5,617 nucleotides of DNA. Source: Planctomycetaceae bacterium (GTDB lineage: Bacteria; Planctomycetota; Planctomycetia; Planctomycetales; Planctomycetaceae). The notes beneath the pieces are model-generated. The model saw only the letters and a list, made by a program, of their open reading frames with translations, made no database searches and had not been told where the DNA came from. Of this stretch, positions 1 to 5,505 are shown in pieces; position 1 is the stretch's first letter, and each line of letters starts with the position of its first letter. The translations under genes were made by a program, and so were the position numbers. The stretch is from positions 1 through 5,617 of the forward strand of contig WFOZ01000791.1 in NCBI GenBank assembly GCA_015487825.1, in the 5' to 3' direction.

Positions 1-603
1 TCCTTCTGCAAGGTGAGTCAAAACTTCAAGTTGTCGCTCGGTAAGCGAAGAGAGAGCATTTGCTGATTTAACTTTTGGCTTCTTGCCGGAATAGTCAATC
101 ATCTCGGCTGCTTTGGGGCACCAGTAATGTTTGATATCGCCGCTGGCAACTTTTGAAATTGTATCTAAAAGTGATTCCAAAGAGCAATCATAAGTTAAGT
201 AGCCCCGGGCGTTATCCTTAAGAGCCTTGGCCAGATACATGGACCGGACAATGCTGTCGATTAAAACATATGGAATTTGAATAAGATTGAGCAGGTCAAC
301 AAAGACCAGAGGTCCCTGAGAGCTGATTCGGGGGTCAAGCACAGCCAGAGAAATATTACTCCGGTTTTCTTTAAGAAATGTTTCTGCATCGTCAGGCTTA
401 ACCACAACCGCTTTTTGCCCACAAGCATTCAAATTTTGGGAAAGAGCTTCTGCGATGGCCTGATTGAAAATCAGCAGACAGACTGTTCCACCTGGAGAAT
501 CCGCCTGAGCCCGCTGAGTAGACTCAGCATGAGATGCTTCGACACGATTATGTTCGAAGCCATTCGTAATATTTTCGTAATTCGGCTGCCTCTGTTGATA
601 CAC
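1..603 (-). CDS. LuxR/NarL-type transcriptional regulator with degenerate receiver domain (C-terminus beyond window)
   Basis: I read 201 codons on the minus strand; the gene runs off the left edge inside its DNA-binding domain. Residues about 40-160 fit a CheY-like receiver fold: beta-1 TVCLLIF (40-46), LAVLDPRI around Asp90, IPYVLIDS ending at Ser117, and GYLTYD around 135-139. The acidic pair expected after beta-1 is replaced by Phe46-Asn47, and the conserved Lys of beta-5 is Tyr138, so normal phosphorylation is unlikely although Asp90 remains. A linker leads to LTERQLEVLTHLAEG (187-201), the start of a LuxR-type helix-turn-helix, which is the strongest evidence. There is no ATG in reach; I chose GTG at 603 because AGTGAGGG lies 7 bases upstream. 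That start gives an unusual polar 39-residue tail rich in Gln, Asn and Glu. An in-frame TAA at 661-663 closes the frame upstream. It is a DNA-binding regulator of unknown target, about 500 bases from the two-component pair and probably transcribed separately. Confidence 0.85.
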   Translation of the reverse strand, partial: MYQQRQPNYENITNGFEHNRVEASHAESTQRAQADSPGGTVCLLIFNQAIAEALSQNLNACGQKAVVVKPDDAETFLKENRSNISLAVLDPRISSQGPLVFVDLLNLIQIPYVLIDSIVRSMYLAKALKDNARGYLTYDCSLESLLDTISKVASGDIKHYWCPKAAEMIDYSGKKPKVKSANALSSLTERQLEVLTHLAEG

Positions 604-610
604 AATACTG

Positions 611-618
611 CCCTCACT
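611..618 (-). promoter_or_regulatory. Shine-Dalgarno sequence supporting the GTG start at 603
   Basis: The minus strand reads AGTGAGGG, ending 7 bases before the GTG at 603. No ATG exists in this frame before the receiver domain, and an upstream TTG (at 624) has a poorer leader, so this site decides the start. A weak -10-like TATAGA lies on the minus strand at 640-645, giving a plausible leader of about 30 bases, but I find no matching -35 box. Confidence 0.6.
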
Positions 619-686
619 GCGCAAAGAGACCTGAGCGATTCTATAAAAGAAAAATAACTCTTATACTGCACCTCTCAAGATGAATT

Positions 687-704
687 GTGCAGACCAGTCT
701 GCAC
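687..704. repeat. 18-bp palindrome, candidate operator upstream of the LuxR-type gene
   Basis: GTGCAGACCAGTCTGCAC consists of two perfect 8-bp arms (GTGCAGAC and GTCTGCAC) around a 2-base centre. It ends 84 bases upstream of the GTG at 603. On the minus strand a perfect TTGACA (717 down to 712) lies just upstream of it, though no good -10 sits at the standard distance. The size and symmetry fit a dimeric regulator's binding site; that role is inferred. Alternatively it could fold as a short RNA hairpin. Confidence 0.5.
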
Positions 705-900
705 GAGAAATTGTCAATGAACAGTGAAGCCTTCGAGTCTTCTCACATGACCGTAGGCAATATCCCCTACATGATGTACTTTTCAATAATATCTGTTCAT
801 CGCTACCCATACATATCGGATGAATGATCTTCAACAGATGTGTCGCAAATACGTCAATTTCCTCCAAATGCTTATTAGGATGTTCGTGTCCATATGGCTA

Positions 901-916
901 AATACGCACACGTATT
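901..916. repeat. Short inverted repeat AATACG-CACA-CGTATT
   Basis: Two perfect 6-bp arms flank a 4-base spacer in the gene-free region. On the minus strand a TTGACT lies just before it. It could be a regulator site, but arms this short can occur by chance and nothing else supports a function. Confidence 0.25.
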
Positions 917-1101
917 CGAGTCAAGGGATTTCTTGAACAGTGCTCAGGCGGGCATCTTTGGGGTGTTGGAATTGTTTCTTGTCCGGTAGTGCAGAGTACT
1001 GCTTTATTAAAACGAAAATTTCGGGTCGGTGTCAGATGACAGTGCGGCAACGGAGCACGAACCATGAAAATTCAACCCTCAATTTAAAACCTGACAAGGC
1101 A

Positions 1102-1734
1102 CTACGTTGGGTTGGTTTTTTTCTGAGCCACTTGAGACCATTCCACATAGAGCATTGTCAATTCCGCGATAGAGTCCACTTTTAACTTGCTAAAAATTGA
1201 CTGTCTTCTCCTGTCAATTGTTCTTGCGCTAATATCGAGTTGAAAGGCGATCAGTTTGCTGGATGCGCCGGAAATCAGGAGTTCCAGTACCTGAAGCTCT
1301 TCTTCGCTGAGGGAATTAAACTGGCATTGAAGTTTCGTCAGATGAGTCTGTTGAACACTCTGCTCGGTATTAATCTTCATTGCCAGTTCGACAGCATCCA
1401 GGATTTCTTTTTCCTCATACGGTTTTTGCAGCAGGGTGAGTGCACCATGCTTCATTATCTGGACTGCTTCAGGGACCGTTGCGTAGGCAGAAACCAGTAT
1501 GACGGGAAGAAGACTTTTTTCACTTTTCAATCGAGTAAGTAATTCCAGACCGTTTATATCTTCCATGCGAAAATCAGTAATGACGCACCCTGTTTCTATG
1601 CGTTTGTCTATTTCGAAAAACTGACCGGCGTCACTGAAAGATTCAACAAGGTAGCCATGTGCATTAAGGAGTGCTCGAAGCCCTTCGCGACCATCTTCGT
1701 GGTCATCAATTATATATATGATTGACTGGTTCAT
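1102..1734 (-). CDS. FixJ-type response regulator (receiver plus LuxR-type helix-turn-helix)
   Basis: This 210-residue protein has the usual FixJ/NarL length and layout. The receiver domain (about 3-120) carries the complete phosphorylation set: Asp10-Asp11 for the metal, Asp54 in CVITDFRM as phospho-acceptor, Ser82 in LVSAYA, and Lys104-Pro105 in LLQKPY. A linker of about 20 residues leads to the DNA-binding domain, LSEEELQVLELLISG (142-156), then ISARTIDRRRQSIFSKL (168-184) as the recognition helix. Phosphorylation of Asp54 by the adjacent kinase should promote dimerisation and DNA binding. The ATG is 3 bases after the kinase stop codon, so the two are co-transcribed and probably translationally coupled. 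AAGGAG at 1748-1753 is 13 bases upstream, rather far, while AAAGG touches the ATG, so re-initiation by ribosomes finishing the kinase is likely. The start is fixed by its fit to beta-1. Target genes are unknown; I give no symbol because FixJ similarity is to the family only. Confidence 0.95.
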   Translation of the reverse strand: MNQSIIYIIDDHEDGREGLRALLNAHGYLVESFSDAGQFFEIDKRIETGCVITDFRMEDINGLELLTRLKSEKSLLPVILVSAYATVPEAVQIMKHGALTLLQKPYEEKEILDAVELAMKINTEQSVQQTHLTKLQCQFNSLSEEELQVLELLISGASSKLIAFQLDISARTIDRRRQSIFSKLKVDSIAELTMLYVEWSQVAQKKTNPT

Positions 1735-1737
1735 CCT

Positions 1738-4218
1738 TTAGGGATTACTCCTTTTTCTAGGCAGTCGAATAATAAGAGCAGCTCCTTGCCCGGGATGTAC
1801 CTCCGTAGTTATCGAACCGGCATTAGATTCTACAAGTGTTTTGCAGATCGCCAGTCCAAGTCCCATTCCTCCTTTTTTAGTTGAATAAAAAGGTTTAAAT
1901 ATTGTCTGGGCCTGCTCTTGCGAAAACCCAGGGCCATTATCCTCGATGGCTATAACTCCATGGTTCCTTTCAGATGATGTTCTGATTGTTATAACAGGCT
2001 TGTTTGTACTATCGGATGACAATGCCTCAAAAGCATTATTGATGATGTTTAGAAAAACATGAATCAGCTGAGCTCGGTCAACACAAACAGAGATGTCATC
2101 ACCATCACTCATACGGTTCAATTGAATATTTCTGTGACGAATATCCGGGGAGGAGACTTCCAGAACATCATCCACAATCTGTCCCAGGGTTTGCAGTGAA
2201 TGTTCTCCTTCAGCTTCATGAATGTAGGAGCGTATTCCCTTGAGAACATTTGTTGCGGTTTTTGATGACTGTTCAATTTTTTTTAAAAAACCTGCAACAG
2301 TTGTATGATGGATGGATTGTTCCGAGACGCTCAACAGATGTCGTGCCGCAGCTGCATAGTTGCATATAGCAGTTACCGGTTGAGTGATGTCGTGAGCAAG
2401 GCTGGCTGCAATTTCCCCAACAGCTGAAAGTCGAGTGATTTGCAGAAGGTCCTTCTGCAAATCAGCAAGTCGACCTGCTGTCTCCTTTTGGTCGGTAATA
2501 TCGAGATCGGTACCAATTGCTACTCGAGAAGAGTTATTGTTCGAAATGTAACTACCATGTGTAGCAATCCATACCCAGTGCCCTTTGGCATGTTTCATTC
2601 TTTTTTCGAGAAAGAGCTTCTCGGTATCGCCGCGGATAAATTCCTCGTACCGTTGTTGCGTATGACCGATATCATCGGGATGAATGTATTGCATCCATGT
2701 TTTTATACTCGTGAAGGCCTGTTGAGGATATCCGAGAATTCGTGAAAGATTTCCATCATCATCGACAGTATTCGTTAGTAGATTCCACTCCCAGACCGAT
2801 ATCTTGGCGTTTCCGGTTGCTAAATGGTACCGCCTCCGACTCTCTTCCAGCGATTCCCGAAAGCGGGAACGAACAGTAATATCATGGATTAAAAGAACAA
2901 TCGCACTTTGCTCGTTTCCATTGGCAACTTGCGAACTGGAAACAAGAACTTTCCTTTTCTCTCCCTGTTTACTGACAACTTCAAATTCTTCTTCCTGAAA
3001 CTGCTTTCCATGGATCAACTGGTCAATACGCTTCAATATAAATTCCGGGCCAAGCTTATGCTTGATACCATTTCGGATCCAATCGATCTGATTTATTTCC
3101 TCCAGAGAGTACCCGGTCAGTTCTTTTAATTGATCGTTCCAGATTGTAAACCGCAGTTTAGGCTCTTGGAAAATCGGAACGCAGACGCCAATTCCCTCAG
3201 CGGCTGTTTTGATAACCGCCTCCTGAAATGAATTTGCCTGTTTAAGCTGCAATTCGATTTCTTTCAAATCACTAATGTCGTGGGTAATCCCACATAAGCC
3301 GATTACGCTTCCCGTTTCATTCCGTACCGGAGCATCAATTTCTCGGAACGATCTTAAGCAGTTATGTAACTCGACAGTTTTTTCCTGCCGGATGGTTTCA
3401 CCCCGAAGAACTCTCTGGTCAATTTGTTCGTTGCTGCCTGTCTGCTGATGCCCGAAAAGATCTTCATCAGTCTTTCCTAAGATTTCTTCTCGGGATTTGC
3501 CAAACAGCTTGCAAAAGGCATCGTTTATTAAACAGTATTTCAGTGACCGATCTTTGGCAAAAACAGAATCGGGAATAGATGAGATGATCGTATAGAATGC
3601 AGCGATCTCATCTTCTTTCTGCTTGCGATATATTAACCGAGGGAGCTCTACTGCCGTCCTTTTCAGTATCGTAGAGGTATGAACAGAGCTGAATTTGCCA
3701 TCCTCCGAAGAGCTACAATTCGAAACCGATTTGGCACCAGTCTCCAGCCAACTTAAAAGATAGTAGGTCTCATGCGGCCAGTCATCAGTGGTGGAAATAG
3801 ATAACCGGCGTTCAGAAAAACCTTCGTGGGGCTCTGCTACATGGTTCGTAAATTCGATAGAAGTTGCCTGGAGGCTGTCTTCAGAAGGGGAAACAAACCG
3901 GGCAGAATTCCCCGGATAGAAAGAATGTTTTTCTTCCTTGCGGTATATTTTTTTCGGATCTTCAACAGAAGAGAGTCGATTGAACTGTGCCTGGCGTTTC
4001 CATTGTTCTATGACATTTCTTTGGTTGCTATGCGATGAATTTTCAAAGAAGTGACTGTTTGGAAATATTGAGATAAGCGAAACTTCATCCGCACCGAAAA
4101 GGTTTCCCAGCCACTCACAGGCTGCCTTCAAAAAAACCTGATCAGTTTTTTCGCACAGTGAAAAAAATTGCTCTAAAGATTCTTCGCTGCGAAGATGAGC
4201 AACTTGCTGTCGGCCCAT
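1738..4218 (-). CDS. Soluble PAS-domain sensor histidine kinase (FixL/HPK4-like core)
   Basis: With the start at 4218 the protein has 826 residues and no membrane segment, so it should be cytoplasmic. Residues about 11-196 look like a divergent GAF region: LEQFFSLCEKTDQVFLKAAC at the start and TILKRTAVELPRLIYRK at the end, with a polar, Ser-rich middle. Three PAS domains follow: 205-320 (IPDSVFAKDRS to GITHDISDLKE), 331-450 (to LIHDITVRSR) and 464-578 (VWEWNL, YIHPDD, IGTDLDITDQK, of the PAS_3 type). The kinase core has the H-box SLAHDITQPVTAI with phospho-accepting His609, N-box NIINNAFEAL (724-733), G1 box EDNGPGF (759-765), F-box IFKPFYST (773-780) and G2 box GGMGLGLAIC (783-792). It would autophosphorylate at His609 and pass phosphate to the FixJ-like regulator immediately downstream. 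A longer reading from ATG 4317 adds 33 residues, but it has a poor ribosome site and contains the likely promoter. The signal is unknown; haem binding as in FixL cannot be judged from the sequence alone. Confidence 0.93.
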   Translation of the reverse strand: MGRQQVAHLRSEESLEQFFSLCEKTDQVFLKAACEWLGNLFGADEVSLISIFPNSHFFENSSHSNQRNVIEQWKRQAQFNRLSSVEDPKKIYRKEEKHSFYPGNSARFVSPSEDSLQATSIEFTNHVAEPHEGFSERRLSISTTDDWPHETYYLLSWLETGAKSVSNCSSSEDGKFSSVHTSTILKRTAVELPRLIYRKQKEDEIAAFYTIISSIPDSVFAKDRSLKYCLINDAFCKLFGKSREEILGKTDEDLFGHQQTGSNEQIDQRVLRGETIRQEKTVELHNCLRSFREIDAPVRNETGSVIGLCGITHDISDLKEIELQLKQANSFQEAVIKTAAEGIGVCVPIFQEPKLRFTIWNDQLKELTGYSLEEINQIDWIRNGIKHKLGPEFILKRIDQLIHGKQFQEEEFEVVSKQGEKRKVLVSSSQVANGNEQSAIVLLIHDITVRSRFRESLEESRRRYHLATGNAKISVWEWNLLTNTVDDDGNLSRILGYPQQAFTSIKTWMQYIHPDDIGHTQQRYEEFIRGDTEKLFLEKRMKHAKGHWVWIATHGSYISNNNSSRVAIGTDLDITDQKETAGRLADLQKDLLQITRLSAVGEIAASLAHDITQPVTAICNYAAAARHLLSVSEQSIHHTTVAGFLKKIEQSSKTATNVLKGIRSYIHEAEGEHSLQTLGQIVDDVLEVSSPDIRHRNIQLNRMSDGDDISVCVDRAQLIHVFLNIINNAFEALSSDSTNKPVITIRTSSERNHGVIAIEDNGPGFSQEQAQTIFKPFYSTKKGGMGLGLAICKTLVESNAGSITTEVHPGQGAALIIRLPRKRSNP

Positions 4219-4224
4219 AAACCA

Positions 4225-4230
4225 CTCTTC
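4225..4230 (-). promoter_or_regulatory. Ribosome binding site favouring the 4218 start of the kinase
   Basis: GAAGAG on the minus strand lies 6 bases before the ATG at 4218. The upstream in-frame ATG codons at 4317 and 4296 lack a comparable purine-rich site, and the protein segment they add (rich in Thr, Ile and Val) does not extend any domain. Confidence 0.5.
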
Positions 4231-4251
4231 TTTCGCATTACTAGAGATATG

Positions 4252-4280
4252 ATTATACTTATGTGTAGTTTGCGTTGTAA
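4252..4280 (-). promoter_or_regulatory. Sigma-70-type promoter of the kinase-regulator operon
   Basis: On the minus strand TTACAA (4280 to 4275) is followed after 17 bases by a perfect TATAAT (4257 to 4252). Transcription would start near 4245, giving a leader of about 27 bases before the ATG at 4218. A second, overlapping possibility is a perfect TTGACA (4290 to 4285) with a poor -10, TACACA (4267 to 4262), also at 17 bases. The position inside the longer reading of the kinase gene supports the shorter start. Confidence 0.6.
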
Positions 4281-4290
4281 TAAATGTCAA

Positions 4291-4316
4291 TACCATTGGT
4301 GGTATAATTTCTACCA
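4291..4316. promoter_or_regulatory. Three alternating TACCA/TGGTA motifs just upstream of the kinase promoter
   Basis: The plus strand reads TACCA, 4 bases, TGGTA, 7 bases, TACCA, so the motif occurs three times with the middle copy inverted. The cluster sits immediately upstream of the -35 box, about 46 to 71 bases before the inferred transcription start, where an activator would bind. A regulator site, perhaps for autoregulation, is inferred; five-base motifs are short. Confidence 0.3.
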
Positions 4317-4376
4317 TATCTCAGCCTGATCATCTGGGGATTACGCTTCAGAAATATGGATTACAGCCGGTTTGCG

Positions 4377-4412
4377 AGAGGAGCTGCTGTTATTACACAC
4401 AGCAACTCCTCT
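4377..4412. repeat. Strong hairpin sequence between the repeat-protein gene and the kinase
   Basis: AGAGGAGCTGCTGT (4377-4390) pairs with ACAGCAACTCCTCT (4399-4412) over 14 positions with one mismatch, around an 8-base loop. It lies about 130 bases after the repeat-protein stop codon. No T-run follows on either strand, so it is not a classical intrinsic terminator, but it could protect the 3' end of the mRNA or reduce read-through into the kinase operon. Confidence 0.55.
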
Positions 4413-4451
4413 GGTTCACAAATTTTGCTAACGATTTCAGGCATTATTTTT

Positions 4452-4511
4452 CCTAAACTTGGAACTTTTTCAGCTTGTTATGCAGTAAGTGGAACTGCAA
4501 AAAAGTTTAGG
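4452..4511. repeat. 60-base element with 9-bp terminal inverted repeats and an inner stem
   Basis: CCTAAACTT (4452-4460) is exactly complementary in inverted order to AAGTTTAGG (4503-4511). Inside, TGCAGT (4481-4486) pairs with ACTGCA (4494-4499) around 7 bases. A competing stem, AACTTTTT (4463-4470) with AAAAAGTT (4500-4507), excludes the outer one. It lies 33 bases after the stop codon of the repeat-protein gene. It may be a structured 3' end or a small remnant element; no clear terminator T-tract follows the outer stem in the direction of transcription. Confidence 0.4.
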
Positions 4512-4543
4512 TTCTGCCGTATGCAAAGCAGTAATTTCAGGTG

Positions 4544-4966
4544 TTAGGGGCCATAGTATTGGTTCATTAAAGCTTCATATTCCGCTTGTGTCATTCCACC
4601 CGGTGTTGTAGTCGGTTCAACTCCATAGTACTCAAACATCAGGGCATCGTATTCTTCCTGAGTTAAACCGAGAGTCCCGGTAGTATCAGTAGTTCCTGTT
4701 GTGTCAGGTCCATAATACTGAGTCATCAGTGCATCATATTCTTCCGGTGTCATCCCATAGGTATTTGTACTGTCAGCTCCGTAATAGACAGCCATTAGTG
4801 CTTCAAATTCTGCCTGAGTCATTCCCAGATCATCAGCATAAACCTTGTTGCTGTAGCTGGAGTGCTCGTTATTAGTTGACAAATCAGGGACCACTGCAGG
4901 GATCACTCCGACTGTTTGAAGTGCGATAATAGTTGTAACAGCGACGATAAACATTCTGCTTTTCAT
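4544..4966 (-). CDS. Small exported protein with four GMTQxEYxALMxxYYG repeats; family not recognised
   Basis: The 140-residue protein begins MKSRMFIVAV, a basic start followed by a hydrophobic stretch (about 5-24) that fits a Sec signal peptide. Possible cleavage points are VIPA before Val25 and VYA before Asp45. The mature part is almost entirely four repeats at residues 48-63, 71-86, 100-115 and 124-139, each predicted as a short amphipathic helix (TQAEYEALM type) ending in YYG. They are joined by Thr-, Pro- and Asp-rich linkers, and the protein ends YYGP. The mature protein is acidic, Tyr-rich and has no Cys. I chose the ATG at 4966 rather than 4972 because AGGAG directly touches the first ATG but is 6 bases from the second. 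Export to the periplasm or surface is likely; function is unknown. The repeat recalls SHOCT-type short motifs (L-T-x-E-E-Y/F) only loosely. It is upstream of the kinase on the same strand but is separated by 325 bases with its own promoter for the kinase. Confidence 0.85.
   Translation of the reverse strand: MKSRMFIVAVTTIIALQTVGVIPAVVPDLSTNNEHSSYSNKVYADDLGMTQAEFEALMAVYYGADSTNTYGMTPEEYDALMTQYYGPDTTGTTDTTGTLGLTQEEYDALMFEYYGVEPTTTPGGMTQAEYEALMNQYYGP
4550..4825 (-). repeat. Tandem protein-coding repeat, four units of 48 bases with variable spacers
   Basis: Units lie at 4778-4825, 4709-4756, 4622-4669 and 4550-4597. Spacers code for 7, 13 and 8 residues. Units share most codons' first two positions but differ at third positions (for example the Gln, Tyr and Ala codons), so the copies are old or held by protein-level selection rather than freshly duplicated. 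The longest spacer contains a small internal duplication, TTGT-TDTTGT. Confidence 0.8.
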
Positions 4967-4972
4967 TTTCAT

Positions 4973-4977
4973 CTCCT
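4973..4977 (-). promoter_or_regulatory. Shine-Dalgarno sequence deciding the start of the repeat-protein gene
   Basis: AGGAG on the minus strand abuts an ATG at 4972 (zero spacing) and is 6 bases from the next in-frame ATG at 4966. Normal spacing makes 4966 the working start; only Met-Lys differs between the two readings. Confidence 0.65.
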
Positions 4978-5213
4978 GAAAAAAGGGGTAATGGTTTCAT
5001 CTACCAGGTCATGGCGCAGCAGTTATTGATTCGTCAAAAAAAATGAAGAATTCGTAAAAATTTGTGAAAATAACTTTCCCGAGAGCAGAATCGCTGAGCT
5101 TCAATAACGAAAAGTCCTGGCTCTTCGGGAACCAGAAGGCTGCGAAATCAAAGGAAATAAGGTTGAATAAGAGCGATACAGGCCAGGAAAGATGGGAATT
5201 ACCCATTGCAGAG

Positions 5214-5248
5214 GACAGGGGAAGTAAGGATAGAAATCTTTTCCTGTC
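5214..5248 (+). repeat. Imperfect 11-bp inverted repeat
   Basis: GACAGGGGAAG (5214-5224) can pair in plus-strand RNA with CUUUUCCUGUC (5238-5248) through nine standard and two G-U pairs around a 13-base loop. No T-run follows, and it is weaker on the minus strand. It may be chance. Confidence 0.25.
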
Positions 5249-5439
5249 GCGAAGAGAGTTCAGTGCAATTCAGAGAGCAGGGAAGAAGCAGAGGGAAGTA
5301 AATCATGGAAGCGATCACTTCAATTTACACCGCTATGAGATTAGCTAGCCAAAGATGCCGCCAAACAGCTTGCTGATTAAATGCAATTGCCCGGCTCAGT
5401 CACTTATGGAACAGTCCCGAAATAAGTTCCCGGTTTATC

Positions 5440-5505
5440 GTAGGGTGCGTCGTGACGCACCAGCCTGTTCATGTGGTGAAAAAGGTGCGTCACGACGCAC
5501 CCTAC
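5440..5505. repeat. REP-like nested inverted repeat with perfect 22-bp arms
   Basis: The left arm (5440-5461, beginning GTAGGGTGCGTC) and right arm (5484-5505, ending GACGCACCCTAC) are exact inverted copies over 22 bases, separated by 22 bases. Each arm also contains its own palindrome: GGTGCGTC and GACGCACC around a 2-base centre. It can therefore form one long hairpin or two small ones. The arms are far more GC-rich than their surroundings. From memory, elements with this GGTGCGTC/GACGCACC core are common between genes in planctomycetes and some cyanobacteria; I could not check this. Such elements are typically non-coding, spread in many copies, and often lie near gene 3' ends, where they may act as bidirectional terminators or protect mRNA. 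No flanking target-site duplication is evident. Confidence 0.85.

Larger units (their letters stand above)
604..1101. other. Intergenic region without a convincing gene
   Basis: About 500 bases separate the truncated LuxR-type gene from the end of the FixJ-like regulator. Short open frames occur on both strands, but none shows a recognisable domain or a properly spaced ribosome site. The region holds an 18-bp palindrome (687-704), a smaller inverted repeat (901-916), and weak short palindromes at 753-770 (GTAGG/CCTAC) and 1030-1041 (TGTCAGATGACA). I see no strong stem followed by a T-run that would end the two-component operon. A tiny CGAAA/TTTCG palindrome at 1013-1023, followed on the minus strand by TTTT, is the nearest thing to a terminator and is not convincing. 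The region probably contains the promoter of the left-hand gene. Confidence 0.6.

Noticed and set aside
277..657. Plus-strand open frame of 126 codons
   Set aside because: It lies opposite the LuxR-type gene, which has recognisable receiver and helix-turn-helix sequence; the plus-strand product shows no domain.
661..867. Minus-strand frame of 68 codons directly upstream and in frame with the LuxR-type gene
   Set aside because: It is separated by a TAA and its product matches nothing known. The GGAGG sequence overlaps its ATG instead of preceding it, so it is unlikely to be an upstream part of the regulator.
940..1185. Plus-strand frame of 81 codons overlapping the end of the FixJ-like gene
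   Set aside because: No domain and no ribosome site; its 3' part is opposite a well-supported gene.
4219..4317. 33-residue N-terminal extension of the kinase from ATG 4317
   Set aside because: It has a weak ribosome site, adds no domain, and contains a good -35/-10 pair in front of the next ATG.
4356..4547. Plus-strand frame of 63 codons in the spacer
   Set aside because: It runs through both hairpin sequences and has no ribosome site or recognisable domain.
5009..5206. Minus-strand frame of 65 codons with hydrophobic stretches
   Set aside because: There is no Shine-Dalgarno sequence before its ATG and its composition reflects local T-rich sequence.
5064..5348. Plus-strand frame of 94 codons starting with GTG
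   Set aside because: Basic, domain-free product with a poor ribosome site; the codon pattern does not look coding.
5440..5505. CRISPR repeat or integron attachment site
   Set aside because: There is one inverted pair, not a series of direct repeats with spacers, and no integron core-site signature.
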